Of a stretch of 64,000 bases of DNA, positions 35,501 through 49,124 are shown one piece after another (position 1 is the stretch's first letter; every line of letters begins with the position of its first letter). A program made the translations under genes and the position numbers. This DNA is from Sphagnum magellanicum. Its lineage: Eukaryota > Streptophyta > Sphagnopsida > Sphagnales > Sphagnaceae. The notes under the pieces were generated by a model. It was given only the letters and a program-made list of their open reading frames with translations. It had not been told where the DNA came from and ran no database searches. The stretch is taken from the NCBI GenBank assembly GCA_021904315.1, contig CM038917.1, forward strand, positions 4,882,041 to 4,946,040, read 5' to 3'.

Positions 35501-38500
35501 GATCTATTTCTAAAAAAGATTATGTGACTATTTTCTTGTCAAAAATTACATTGTTATGGCTTAAATTACAATGAAACACCACCAAACCTTGGAAATACAC
35601 TACCCTCCACTCTTCCATTTTAGACTTGTTGAGGGAAAAAAAAACACTTAAAATAATCAAAAGTTTAAAATCATAAATGTATAACAAAACATAAAACACA
35701 ATAAAGAGGGATCAAAATCTTTAAGACCAAAAATTGGAGACAAAATCAAAACACCTAAACAAACCAAAAGCTTGAAAAAACAAAAATTGAAGACAAAATA
35801 AAAACACTTAGACAAACCAAAAGTTTGAAAGATCAAAAGTTTGTGACAAAAACACAAAACATGGAAAGGGACCAAAATATAAATGAAAAAATCAATGGCA
35901 TCATAAAAATTCAAAGCAACAAAACTTTAAAACTAGACCTTGAAATAATATTTTGAGCCATTGGTACGATTCTATTCCTTTTTTCACATATTAACATTAC
36001 TAATTGGGTTTGGTCAAGGTTTGCATCAAACTTTCTTCTATTAGAGCAATTCCAACTTGTTGTAAAATTGATTATCAACTTACTTTGGTAACCAACTTAT
36101 AATTGGGACTAAAAAACCAACAATAAACCTTAAACTCGCCAAAAAAGTAAAAAATTCAATTAAAATTGTAGTGTAGTTTGGAGGGCCTCCCCAAACACAA
36201 ATTTTCACTCTTTGATATTTCTCATATTTTTCTTGAAGGTGTGGGAAAATACATGTAATATCCCTAAATACAAAAGAGTTGTTATAAGGTGATCTACAAC
36301 ATTCATTTTAATGCATCTAGGTTCTCCTTATAATAATGCACTTCAATTTTTGTGAAGGGGGAGGCACTAATAACAATGCCTCCCCCTATATATAAAGATT
36401 TGACCCAAAATTTTTGTCTATTTTGGGTGGGCTTTATAAAGTGTAATTTCCCCCCCAATTTGCAAGAATGGCATTACACTATTGACTAAGATGTAATAAA
36501 TTTGACTAGGAATTTTGTTTTCATTCCTTAAAAGAATTTGTTTCTTTTCCTTTTCTTTTCCTTGGACCTTTTACATCTCTTCTCCCACAAGCCATGTATG
36601 TAAAAGCTTTAGTGCGCAAATCATTGGACTCCCACACTATGTTATGTGTCCCTTCTTCACCTTCAAACTACCTCCATCCCTCATGGCTTTTGAAGTTGAT
36701 ATAAAAAAATGTGGCCATGAATATCTAGGCTCTCCCAATGTAAAGAAATTTTGGGCTAGGTTTTAATGTTGGGTAAAGCTTGAAGAAAAGGGATGCACAT
36801 AAATACGATACCTATGTTTTACCCTACATGTAAAGACTTCCCCTTTATTTTAACACTAAAAGGGTGGGTCTTATAAATAAAATCTTTCCTTTTAAAACAC
36901 ACTTTAAGGGATTTAAAGAAAACCCCCTTTTAATTATAAATATGTGTTAAAGAGTAGGCCACCCATGGTGACTATGGTCCCCAACAAGTCATTGGATGAA
37001 CCTAGGGGTGCTTTGGAAACTAAAATCTACCCTACACTACCCACTTTCTAACATTAAAGACAAGTATCCCACTACTAAAACATAGTGGGTAATGTGGGGA
37101 AATACAAAAATTATGTATAACATGCAAGGAGTTCACAAAATTGATCACTTACACAATCAACAAGGCATGCTTATTCGACCATATTAATGAAGTTGAAACA
37201 ACCTTAATAACCCCCATTTGATTTTAACAAAATTATAATTTTCCATTCTTTTTGCTTATTTGAGTTTTTTTAATACATTATCCTTCACCTACCCACCCCT
37301 TCATCACCTACAAAAATTGAAAAAACATGTTACACTTTCATTCACCCTTTCATTGGCCATAGAAAAAACTAAACAAAATGCCCCACCCATTCATCTACCC
37401 TTTCATCAGCTAAAAAAATTACATATAAACAAGCTTGGTCTTTACATAACATAATGCCACAATATTCAAATGTTACCCTAAACATTTAATTTGGTTCCAC
37501 ATTTCAAGGAATATTCATCACTTGTGTCATGTGAACAAGGGTTTTGTTTTCATTTTTCTGGTGTAGCATCATTGGCAAGCGGCCCAAGGAAGATTTAACA
37601 TCAATTGTCAACATTTTTTCAAATATTGTCCAAATCGAAAAAAATTAACAAAAAAATTCCACCCAATTAAAACAATGGTCAAATTAGGCAAACCTCTTTT
37701 CCCCCAAAAACTAATATCAAAAAATATTTTTAAAATGGAATTTACAACAAGATATTTCTATTTTTTGGTCACCAAATTACAAAATTTCCCCACAAAAATA
37801 ATTTTTTTTGTTTTAGGACCATGAGTTCATTTGTTGGTGATTTCATGAAAGATGAAGGAAATATGTCCTATTTTAAGTGTTGATATTTTGGATTCATCAC
37901 ATATCTTAAATTAGATTGTAAGATTCAACATAATTCATTTAGAAACTAGATGTTGAAATTCTTAAAAAATTCCAATGGCAAAGTTGTTGAAAGTGTAATT
38001 TTTTTCAAGTCACATATACATTTGGGAAAATTTGATATTATTCATACTACTTGTAGGCATGAAAATTCACAAAAAAAATTATGTAAAATTAAATCTGAAA
38101 ATGAATGGATGAACTAATAATCTTAAATGAAAGTATGCATCAAATTACAATGCACGTTACCAAATCCCTACAAATTCATGATTTTCAAATAATTCTTCTA
38201 AGAACTTCTTGGTCTTCAAGGTCTTTATCACATACATTATGAGTGATTATCATCAATAAATAAAAAAATTATTGTTTAATTCCATGGCTTTTGCTCAAAA
38301 ATCCTTTTGTAATGTCTTCAACAATCCACATTTTCCCAAACCTTTAACAATCACGTCAATTTGACATGACCGTTTTTCCAAGACTCAAAAAGCCAAGTAA
38401 ATAAAATTTCACGCAAAGTTCCAATGGAAAGATCAAGATGGATTTCATTATGCCCATTGTCTATTTGTTTTTTGATGGATAATGCTTGAAATCTATTTTG

Positions 38501-41009
38501 AATCCACAATAGACTAGCCTTTAAAGTATAACATGGAGCAATTTTGCCTTTAGGATTTATGAATTTAAAAAGTAAATTCATTTCTTCTTTTAAAAATATC
38601 TTTTGTTATTCAATATCAACAACATGCATTACATTATCTACTCAAAATGTGTGCAAACTGATTGAAAATGCAAAGCTTCACAAAACCAGAATCAACAAGT
38701 ATGTTATATTCAAAGAATACTAGAATTGTTGCCAATTTCAAGGGGCTTTGTGATAGTGAACAAGGATGAATTGCAAATTGTACACGCTTGATGTTGTATT
38801 GTGTTTAAAGGTTCATATGTTATTATGTGAACATCCCTTGTTGATTAATATCCATTTTAACATGTGATTTCTCTAGCAAAAAAATAGATACTCCATGGGA
38901 GAGACTTACCTTGGATGGGAGTTTTATAATGTCGGACACCAACATTGAAGGCAATTTCTAGCAAGGAAAAAGAGGTTCAATGGCTTGAAGATAGGAATGT
39001 TCATCACCAATTACCTTGAATGAAACATGACCTACATTGTTGCCATAGTAAAACCCCAATTTTCTTTCACATTGTTATAAAAATTATACATTTCTTGTGC
39101 TAAGATTATATTAGGGTCTTCAAATCCAAATTTTTACATTGTTGTGATAATTATAAGTGTTAAAAAGCCTTGATAAAAAAGGTGAAAGTATTAGTTTCAC
39201 CTACTAAAAAAGGTGTTGGTTTACTTCAATTATATTAAGCCTACTCTATTGATTAAATATTAAAAGGAAGACACCAATGAAAAAGGAGCCTATCAAAGAT
39301 TTCATTGGCTTGAAGGGGTTATTTAATTTATATTAATCTATAAGCACAATTTTGGTTATGAAAAATGTAATAACTATTTTCTTCATCTTCAAGAACATAA
39401 ATTTTCATCCTATACAACACTTGTTAGCATAATATTTCCAAATCAAACATATCATATTTCAAAAATGTCAAACATGTATATTAATCGCAAAATTCTTACT
39501 AAAGACCCAATTGATTTGCTTCTAGTCCTCAAAATATTCCCAAAGCATTGACATCAATCTTTTATTGAACTAAAAGCTTTAAATATGTAAGGTTGATGTT
39601 ATACAATTAATGTTTTCCACTCATGTTTAATTTTTTCAACTTTATCATCTAGTTTTTATAAGTAAATCATGTTGCATAAGATGCACATGCCTTCATCCCT
39701 CCTTCACTAGTAGATATTCCAACCATTTACATTTCATGTACTTCAATGCATTTGTTCAATGTTCAACGTACATGTAATGGTTGGATTTCAAACTCTTGTA
39801 AGTTGCAACAAATTATGCATCAAATTCAATTTAATCATACATCAACACCTTTTTTGTATTTCCAAAACAAATTTTGTTCTCATTTTAAAGTTTTGTTCAA
39901 GACCTTGTGTGCTTTGAAGGAAGAGACATGAAATTTCCATGAGTTAGCAACCTATAACAAATGAAAAACATAATTTGGGATGATACATTCTACTTTATTT
40001 ATTGTGATAATAGTTACAATTGATGTCATACCTAGGGGTGAAAAATCACACAAGAAATTTATGGTTGGGATGAGAACTTTCTTTATAATAAAATCCTTCA
40101 TGTTTTGATAACAAAAATTGTCTATACTCAAAGAACATAGGTGTTAAGATACCAACGCAATGTAGTGTTAAAGCATAATTATATGGCAAAGATCCAACTT
40201 GATAGATAAACATTGGTGTTATTCAACATATGGCTCATAAAAAGAACACATTTATTTCTTATGAAGTTTTGAACACAAGTCAAATGGTTACTTAGGAAAT
40301 GGTATTACACATCAAATTTATGGCTATGGAAATATTTCTATTATGTTAAATAATGGAGGAAGAAAGCAAATTCCCAAAGAACTCCATGTATTTGGTTTAA
40401 TGGTTTTTTTACCATTATTTTTTTGATTTAGATCATGGAAAGTTAATTATTAAAAGAGGTTGTTGCACTTTAACAAGTGCAAACTGAGCTAATATTGTTA
40501 ATTGTGTGCTTGAGAATGACCTATACATTGAATTAAACACTTTAATGTGAATCAACAATTATCCATGGTACATCTATTTGTGAAGGAAGGTAGTTTGTTT
40601 ATAGTCTCTTTGGAAAGCTCTCAAGGAGGAGGGGTGCATCAGCTTGGTTCCATGGCATTTGGACTTGTGGTGTAAAAGTTTTTAAATATTAAATAACTTT
40701 TTCACAAAAAATTAAATTAAATCTTAACAAAAGTTTTTAGAGGAATTGGGAGGTGCCTTTGGTGTTGTTAGAAAGATATCGATGATTAGGATTTTTAAAT
40801 AAATATTTCATAAGGATTTGGACTAAAGATGTAGGAAGTATTGAAATTTAGGTGATTTTCGTCACTAAAAATTCAAATAAATTCCAAAAAACTAGGTTTT
40901 GGAAAGAAAAATCAGTTGAAAACTTGGTCAAACTTGCAAGTCTATCATTCAATTCAATTATGGGGAATTGGGAAATGAGTTCATACTTGGGCCAATGGCA
41001 CATGCCACA
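29591..41009. other. Long intergenic stretch without genes
   Basis: AT-rich with no supported gene. Small signals: diverged direct repeats AGCATCTTCC...ACAATAAA at 31568 and 31607; two similar segments around 31830 and 33020 (GCATGTGG, TATCAGACCAT / TGTCAGACCAT); a 14-bp palindrome CATACGTACGTATG at 33898. Any gag or 5' LTR of the copia element would lie at the right end but is unrecognisable. Confidence 0.5.
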
Positions 41010-41558
41010 CTAGTATATGTAGTTGTTGAATTGAATATTAAAGTTGATTTATGGCACCATAGGTTTCACCATATCAATCAAAATTGAATGAAATAATTAT
41101 AAGATAGAAATGTGGTTGGAGGATTAAAACCTTATGATATAAAGACCTTATTAATTTCTATGTAAAGCTTATTTGTTAGGTAAACAACACAGAGAAAAGT
41201 TCTTTAATGAAAGAGGAATGTGAGGTAATGATCTACTAGGTATTGTCCATTCAAATATATGTGAATCGATATAAATAACATGTAATGGGTCAAAATACTT
41301 TGTAACTTTTATATATGATGAATAGATGATCTTTTTAGGTATCTATTTTTTAATTTTCTTAAACATACATATCAAATGTTTGATATTTTCAAGATATATA
41401 AACAATTGTCACAAAGAAAATTGTCAAAATAAATTAAATTTTAGGAATGTATAATAAAAGAGAATATGTTCCACATATACAATAATACATAAATAATATA
41501 TATAACAATATATAAATTTCCAATTTTAATCAATTTTGCCAAAATGAAACATCCAATT

Positions 41559-41714
41559 CACTAGAAGAAAAACTATGGTTTGCACTAATTTTTCAACTAA
41601 ATTTTTTTATTTGTAATTACATTTTAGTTGCAAATGACATTGTTTAGAAAGTAATTACAAATGACATTTAGTAGTTGCAAAAGTTGGTTGTAAATAAAAA
41701 TAATTCTTCTAGTG
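41559..41714. mobile_element. CACTA-type MITE inside copia integrase
   Basis: Perfect 11-bp terminal inverted repeats CACTAGAAGAA / TTCTTCTAGTG, 156 bp in total, flanked by the 3-bp direct repeat ATT (41556-41558 and 41715-41717). CACTA ends with a 3-bp duplication define the CACTA (En/Spm) superfamily. No coding capacity. Removing it rejoins the copia integrase just before the QNGVVERV segment, which confirms the boundaries. Confidence 0.85.
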
Positions 41715-43532
41715 ATTCCATACACTTAACAAAATGGGGTTGTAGAGAGTAAATACATGATTCTAATGGATGTTGTAACTTTTATGTTGCACAAGTTTGG
41801 TATTTCTAATTCCTATGGGGACGAGGCTTTGTTGACAAGAAACTATTTTTAGAATAGGATTCCTACAAAGGCGCTTGATGATACAAATATTCATATTGAT
41901 TTATGGATTGGTGTAAAACCAAAGTTAAATTCATTTGAAAATGTTTAAATGTACTTTTCTATTGTGCAAAAGGATTTAAGGAAGAAATTAATCCTTGATA
42001 CAATTGAATATATACTTTTTGGCTATAATTTAAAAAAACAAGCCTATAGATATTTATTGAAATTGTTGAACAATTTACCATTATTATCTCTAGAGATGTG
42101 GTCTTTGAAGAAATGAATTATAGTCTAGAATATGAGCATTCAATTGAACAAAATGAAACAAATTTAAATGAATTGTTATTTAATACATTCTTTAAATAAT
42201 CCTTTTACTAGTTTAACCCCCTTCTAACTTGATAGTACAACATATTAGTACACAACAAATAGAACCAAAAATATAGACTACAACTTAATTATACCACACT
42301 TGAGTTTGGATTCAATGGGAGAAATTGAAAAGTTTTATAACATTCATCACATATCACCTAATATAGAATAAACATGCAATATCCATAAAGACCATTTAGA
42401 AATATTGTTAAACCAAACAGATTGATCACATAGATTGAGGGAAAGAAGCCATCTACCTCAAGAAAATCCAAACAAAGGCACTAATTGTAAAACATTATAA
42501 GAGGGAGCCAATTGCATATCTTTATTTAAACTTGATGTAACTCATTGAAAAGTGGCTATTGAATTTACATTGCATTTAATATACAAGAATAAAACTTGCA
42601 TACATTAACAACACTATCAAACAATAAATAAATGATGAATTATAAGTGAATTTTCAAACCCAAGTTAAAATTTGAAGGAAGCATTAAAGATATAAACTTC
42701 ATTTAGTAGCAAGAGGTTTCACACAAGTCGAGGGTGTACATTGTAGTGATATCTTTTCATTGGTTGTAAAACTTTTTTCTATTCATGTTATTATTATTTT
42801 AATTGATCAACTTGATTTAAAAGTCCATCAATTGAATGTTAAAACAAGATTCGTACATGGAGTATTATAAGAGAATATATATATCAATATGCTTGAAGGG
42901 TTAAACAAAAAACAAATTCACAAAAAATGTGCAAGATCTAAAAAGCTTTATACAACTTAAGTATTATTCCATGGCTTGGTACTAATGGATGGACTCATGT
43001 GTAATCTCTATTGGGTGTATAAGAAATGGTGTTGATTTTAATCTTTACATGATGAAGCAAGAAGGAAAGTTTACTACGATTGTTCTTTACATTGATAATA
43101 TAATGCTAGTAAACAATGCCATATTCCTATTACAACAAATGAGGAAGAGTCTTGAATTTGAATTTGAAATGATAAACTTAAAATATATTCGTTTTTGTAT
43201 TGGAATTCAAATGATTAGAAATTAAGAAGATGATTGGATTAGAATGTCATAGAATAATGTCTATTATAAATTTTACATAAATTTGGAATGACATATTGCA
43301 AATTTATATGTACCATAGGTGAGATTAATGTGAAGTTAAACAAAGATGGTTGTCCTCAAAAACAAGAGGAAAAAAATTAAAAGGAGTTTTGTACTTACAA
43401 GTTGTTAGATGTCTTATGTATGCATTTGTTTGTATTCAATTGGACTATCCATTCACAATCTACAAAACTCGCTTGGTCTAATTCTTTGTGAATCTTGGTG
43501 CAAGCATTGGCAAGTTGTTAAAAGAGTATTAA

Positions 43533-43976
43533 GGCCCACTTTAGACGAGGGTCTAGGGTCTAATTTCCTAGGAACCAATTTGGACTGATTTGAAGCAAAT
43601 TGAATCTTGGAGTTGGATTGTACCTTGGTCCTTAGCCTGATTTTTTGTTTTCAAAATTAGGAGTTCTCCTTTTAACACTATTTTTTTTTGGTCTGACCCA
43701 ATTAATTTTCCTTACATGTGCCATATACGTTTAGCTACTATAAGGTCCCCACTCCTTAATTTAGGAAAGTTACTGGTATTGAGGTTTGTGAAATTGCACT
43801 CCTAAAATCTTATTTTGCTAGAAGACATCGCGAACTCTATTTTCCTAAAGGCATTTTGCCACTTTTTGGTCTTGGAGCCTCATCTAAAGGCCTTGGGATC
43901 AATTTAAAACTTTCAATCAATAAGATTGCTTGAATTCATTGGTCGCTAGACCTTGGATCCTTATCTAAAGTTTCCT
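43533..43976 (+). mobile_element. PIF/Harbinger-type MITE (GGSCC family copy C) inside copia RNase H
   Basis: Begins GGCCCACTTTAGAC, ends in a diverged inverted copy (TCTAAAGTTTCCT), with TAA flanking both sides (43530-43532 and 43977-43979). It falls exactly between the copia residues KRVL and RYIK; excision with one TAA restores the frame. Relative to copies at 16212 and 19224 it carries about 115 extra bases (about 43737-43852). Confidence 0.85.
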
Positions 43977-44423
43977 TAAGATACATTAAATGTACATTAA
44001 ATAATACATTTGAATATGCAAAATCAAAAGATAATTATTTTTTATGGTTATATTAATGTTAATTAGGGCAACAATCCTAACATAAGAAGATCAACATCTT
44101 GACATATTATTATTATTTTGTTGTTAAAGGCATTATAAGTTGGACGGGCAAACAACAATAGTCGATTGCATTATCAAGTACAAAATCAAAATATATGACA
44201 ATGTCAATGAACAATAATGTTATTAGCAAACCTTAAATTTCATTTTAAAGATAAACATATCAACATACAATATCACTTCATAAGAGAAGAAGTTCAAATG
44301 AAGGAAAGAAATTTTAGTTACATTTGTACTACATAAGACAATGAACTTTTCAATGAAAAGCTTTAGGAAGTGGAAGCATAAACATTGTTATGATCTTGTG
44401 GGGTTGAGAGTTTAACCCATGGA

Positions 44424-44640
44424 GATGTAGGAACAAGACAAAAAAACGTGATTTAAAACCTAGTTTAGGTTTAATGAGGGTATAACAAATGAGAAACCTA
44501 GTTTAGGTTTAGTGAAAGTATAATGAATGAGAAACCTAATTTAAGATAATAAAATTTACTTAATTCATTATAATGGTATTTAGAATTGATGTTGGATACA
44601 AGAGTTCAAGGGTGAAAAGAATTTGTGTGTCTTCTATGGT
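44424..44640 (+). repeat. Possible 3' LTR start of the copia element, with a 38-bp tandem repeat
   Basis: A polypurine-like CATGGAGATG directly follows the end of pol, where copia 3' LTRs normally begin. Two 38-bp direct repeats (44456-44493 and 44494-44531) plus a 14-bp partial third follow, each beginning AAACCTAGTTTAGG. No second LTR was found, so the LTR extent is a guess. Confidence 0.35.
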
Positions 44641-46389
44641 CAGGAGGACTTTCTTCATGTAATAATAATAAAGTTTTAATGTCTATATTCATAGAACATA
44701 AGTCCTAAGATTCTAACACAAACTAGGCAACCAAGATTGATTGGAGATCAAAGATGGTTCAAGAATTTGACAAACCTATTTTCATCATGTAAAGATATTA
44801 TGTTCATTTTTTATCCATAATATTTTTTTATTTTAATAAAAACATGAAGATTAAAAAATATACATATTTAAAAACAAATTGTAGAAAGATGAAATTTCTT
44901 AAGATGATTAACATTTTTGAAGGAGGTAGCAATTTTTTTTTTACTTTTTATTTTTTGAATCCTTCATAATGCTTATCATACCATATACCACCACTTGGTT
45001 TAATATCATGAATGCCTTAATATAATCACATGTTGGTATCCAAAGTTCAAACCTTATGTTGTATTCCTTGAAACACCTTAAATTTTAGTAATTCCCCAAT
45101 GTTCTCATATATGGATTATTGTTTATTTTAGGAATTATTTTATGCAACCAAAATGGCAATCATCCATAGGAACATCTAGAAAAAGTGGTAATTATCTCAA
45201 GGATATTTAGCCAAATTTAGCTATAAACCATATATGAAATATAATTTTTTAATCATCACTTATATTTTTGGTTACACATGAAAAATCAAATATAGAAAAC
45301 TTGGTGATTGAAACCCTTAAAGTCATGTCAATTTTTGATTTGGCTTGTTTTGGTGAAATTTCACTATAAACAAAAGGTTGATATGCACCATTCCCCAATT
45401 TGTCCATGTATTTCACATTTGTATAAAATTTTATTTGAATATTCTTTAGCATATTATGTTGCCTTGTTTTAGATTACTATTGTGTGGTTGAACTTAGGTT
45501 TATGCATGTATTTGTTATAATTGTTATGGTTTTCATCATGCACATTGGGAATTATTTGGTCATGGTAATGCATGTGTCATGAATGACATCCCATAACCTA
45601 CCCTAACATAGGTCATTAAAAATATATTAAGATATTTCTAATTAATTAAAAAATCATTTAATTTAGCATGTATGAAACCTTTAATTTACACTGTAGGACC
45701 CAAACAAATATAGAGGTAATCCCCTCCCATTACTTTTAATGTGTTCAACTTTAATTTGAGGTATGACTTTATGTTTTAAGGCTCACACCTACTCTTTTAA
45801 TCTTGAATTTGCCTAGTCCATAGTGATTTTTGACAAGTTACTATGATAGATTGAGATTGATTGATTGATTGATTTGCTTCTCAAATTTACATTGGTTTCA
45901 ATGTCTAAACTATGTTTTAAAGCATTGGTTGTAGTCCTTAATAAGTGCTTTTGGGCACTTTATACTTATTGTATTCATTTGAAATGTATTGTAATGTTAT
46001 ATTTCAAACATTCTCAACATTTACTAATTAGTTTGCCATTTCAAAACATGTAAAAATAAATATTGGTTATGCTTGAAGTGGGATGTGTTATTTTGATTGC
46101 ACATTTAGGTTTTTTCTATTTATTTCTTGTTTCAAATTTTTTTGGAATATTTTTGTGCATATTTGGTGACCTTATCGTAGCTTAGGGTGTGGTCACATTA
46201 ATAGGAGCCACAACAAGTGTAAACAATATTTGTTTTTTCATGTTTTAGTGACACTAAGTACTCTCAACAAACTATATGGGCAAATGTTTTTCAACAATTA
46301 ACAACCTTTTGCTTCCAAAGAAATTCCATCCTATAAAACAATGCAAGGGTATGGATAATACCACCCATAGAAAGGGGGAAAATAACATG
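44641..46389. other. No gene; contains one dispersed repeat
   Basis: AT-rich. The only recognisable item is the inverted ATCTGGCTAAAT repeat at 45115-45345. Confidence 0.5.
45115..45345 (-). repeat. ATCTGGCTAAAT dispersed repeat, copy 2
   Basis: The reverse complement carries the same landmarks: TTTCAATCACCAAG, CATATATGGTTTATAGC, TTTGGCTAAATAT, CCTATGGATGATTGCC. CpG-free, like copy 1. Confidence 0.6.
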
Positions 46390-46720
46390 ATGAACATTGA
46401 CATCAATGCACTAAACAACAATGACAATATTTGATAAAGTTGACAAACATGATCAACACTTGTAAGAACATGACAACCCCCAAGAACATGATGAGCACTA
46501 GGAATACAACAAGAACTAAAAACACAACAAGCGTTTGCATCAACATGACAAGCACTAGCAAACGATCGACACTAACAACATAATGAACACTTGCAACAAC
46601 ATGAGGCACACCAACAACACAATGAACAATAATGACAACAAAAATAGTAAACAACACGATGAACAAAAAAAAACATACTTGAAAAACAAGAAACACAATG
46701 GACAATGTGACAAGAAATAC
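46390..46720. repeat. Degenerate AAC/CATGA-rich repeat
   Basis: Strongly purine- and C-biased + strand with repeated AACAACATGA, GAACACT and CAAGCACTAGCAA words. Its minus-strand translation gives an all-hydrophobic frame (V, L, F) that follows from the repeat. Confidence 0.5.
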
Positions 46721-48356
46721 ACATATAATCTTGTTTCCATTGTGAAAGAAGTGACACTTCTTTAACCTTAAACCTTGCCTCTATCTTAAGACCCTAAACC
46801 CTAATTGACCTTAAACTCCCTATTCTTAAACCCTTGAGAAGCAAACTTGGAGATTGTTCATAAAACTTACTAAATATCAAATTTTTAATTTTTTTAAAAA
46901 AAATCAATTCTTAATGAAGAAGGTATCTCAAATTTGATATCCCAAAACCCAGGTGTCAACTCAAGTTGCACCTTTAGTGATACCCAGCCAATTCTTTGGC
47001 TGAAAATTGTATAAGAACCAGGTTAGTTTTAAACTAGGGTTTGGTACCCACCTGGCACTGGTATAATATTGACTCACCTAGAACATGCCATCTTCTATTC
47101 ACAATGGGAAATCACCCTAAAAATAAACCATATTTTTTTGTCCTATTGTTAAGGATGTTGTAGTGAATGAAATAGGAAGGATTTGGCCTAGATCTTGGTG
47201 CCTTCAGTCCTTTCGAAATGTAAAAGTGTAATGACAAATCCATAGGAACTTGCGAGTTGTAGATGGTTTAATATATCCATACTACAAGAAGTTGGAACCA
47301 AGATCTCAGCACAAATTTTCAGCTCACAAATTACTTGGCTTCATCTTGGCCTTGGTGCATAGCCTATAATACCATAATTTAAATGGTGCCACCCAAACAG
47401 GTCTTGCTAGATTTTGCGAAACATCTTGAATGTCAGCCCCAGCATTTTCCAACCACACCCACTACCTGTGTCCATGCAAAATCTGCCTCTGGATGTCACT
47501 TTTCTGTGTGGGGATGGCCATTGGATGTCTAAACCTTGAAGAATGGTAGAACACTTGTGCGCAAGGCTTGAATGAAACAAAAGAATAAATCAAACCTCCC
47601 ACACAAATGAGCTTTCACCACCATTGGTTCTCTACTCCAGATTCCAACAAAGAGTTGGCTGCAAAGTGCTCTTTTACTTGCAAGGGCGAATGGGAGGTGG
47701 TTGAGAGGCCATATACTCAATTCCATTGAGGAGCCCACTTTTTTCCTTCGCCATACTAGGGTAAGGGTTGTCAACCACCCAGGTGGCATAACCCAAAAGT
47801 ACCCATACATAATATTTGCTTGGATTGGTTTCTTTAGGTGGGTATGGAAAAGTGTAGGGCTAGGACCCAGAGAAGGGCTGTTCTGGGAATTAGGGCCTCG
47901 CATGAGACAGATATCTTTAATTCATTTGAGAGGAGAAGAGGCACCTTATTGTAAGAGGTTCATCGACTTGAGCAGAGCCTTGTTAAGTGTCATCCTCTAT
48001 TGGGCCAGAATTTTTACTAAAGATATGGCACCATCCACATACACTAGAAAAACTCTTGAGTTTCTTCACATTTTGCTTAAATACATTGTGGTGACTTGTA
48101 GCATCAAATCAAGTTTTTCTCCTACTTTTGACTATGGTTTGTGCTTTTGTGCTGCTTGTTCATATGTTTTGTGGAGTTCTGGTTCCAAAGGAACTAGCAA
48201 CAAACATTGGATTTGGTGTGTGAATGCAAACTATATGTATTATGCCTTGCCCCTTTTTGTTTTATGAGAGAAGACAATACCTAACATATGACAGGATCCT
48301 ATTACCATTCAATAACTGCATGGTTCACACTTTTAAATTCTAAGCATGGTATTGGC
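46721..48356. other. No gene supported
   Basis: A 188-codon frame (47701-48267) opens at TTG rather than ATG, and its content (GPREGLFWELGPR) partly derives from the GCTGTTCTGGGAATT word seen in the hairpin repeats. GATACCCAG / ACCAGG words at 46.97-47.08 kb resemble the AGTGTTGG-type repeats. Confidence 0.45.
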
Positions 48357-48540
48357 TCGTGTAGGGTAATGCTTGAGGAGCAGGGAGTTCCAGCAAGAAC
48401 CACCCCTGAGGCAAGAGCTGAGGGCAGTTGTTTTTGGAACTCCTTGCTCCAAGGGAATTACCTGGCATAAAGCACACATGCCCAAAAAAGAAAATTACTT
48501 TTGTGTTGGGGTGATTCCTTGGCCAGGTATCACAGGAAAA
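48357..48540 (+). repeat. Hairpin repeat unit, stem TGCTTGAGGAGC, plus a small GTGATNCC hairpin
   Basis: Begins GTGTAGGGTAATGCTTGAGG. Inverted arms of 27 bp at 48365-48391 and 48436-48462, both ending in the GGAGTTCC word. A second hairpin, GTGATTCC(TTGGCCA)GGTATCAC at 48511-48533 with one mismatch, follows 50 bases downstream. Confidence 0.6.
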
Positions 48541-49124
48541 AAAGTGAAAAAATGACGCCGGGTTTTTATGCTTTGCAACATAGCCTCTAGCTACACTAGG
48601 AAATTTGGCCTAATGCTTTGCAAAGAGGTGAAATGAATATATAATGATAACCAAATGGTTTTGAATGTTCCACATCTCTTTTGAAAGGTTATCTTACCAT
48701 TATATGTGTGTGTGTGCATGTATGCACGCTCCAACATTGCAACCATACATAGCCCACCTTTGAGATTAGGTGATAGGCATCAATTGGTAGGATGATGAGT
48801 CCAGCCACACCAGCAAGTTCAGCTAGTATCAAATGTCTTACACCATAAAAGCATGAAGCATGAATTGAAATACGCACCTTCTCATGATTCACATATGCAT
48901 TAATATTGAATAAAGTTGTTGTACCCACCCCAAGAATAGACCCCATGTATCATGTATGGTATATAACATTTCATTTGTAAATTTGGAATAGGCTTACCAA
49001 CTCAATCATTTGTTGTGGCATATAGAATGGAGCAAGTATGAAAAGAAGATTCTTTCTTCCCTCTCCTTGAAACAAGATATCACCAGAACAAAAAAATCAA
49101 AGTTACATGTAAGGTAAGGTACCT

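Larger units (their letters stand above)
41010..44430 (+). mobile_element. Decayed Ty1/copia retrotransposon (pol region)
   Basis: Translation in shifting frames gives the copia pol order. GAG-pre-integrase: LWHHRFHHI at about 41046 and GKQHREKF at about 41175. Integrase core: SKYFVTFI at about 41290, then QNGVVERV at about 41730 and FGY plus a RDVVFEE-like end at about 42020-42115. Reverse transcriptase: RGFTQVEG at about 42710, VVKL, HQLNVKTRF at about 42827, KLYT, then a YVDD box decayed to YIDNI at about 43093. RNase H: CLMYAFVC at about 43410, KRVL|RYIK at 43520-43985, KGIISW at about 44130 and KHINIQYHFIRE at about 44258. Stops and frameshifts are frequent, so it is dead. gag, protease and a 5' LTR are not recognisable upstream. 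Two MITEs interrupt it. Confidence 0.88.

Noticed and set aside
46403..46757. Hydrophobic minus-strand frames resembling membrane proteins
   Set aside because: The hydrophobicity follows from the AAC/CATGA-rich degenerate repeat; three overlapping frames look alike.
46780..46830. Telomere-like ACCCTAAACCCTAA words
   Set aside because: Only one or two imperfect units; not a telomeric array.
47701..48267. 188-codon frame on the + strand
   Set aside because: It opens at TTG, shows no domain, and part of it comes from a repeat word shared with the hairpin family.
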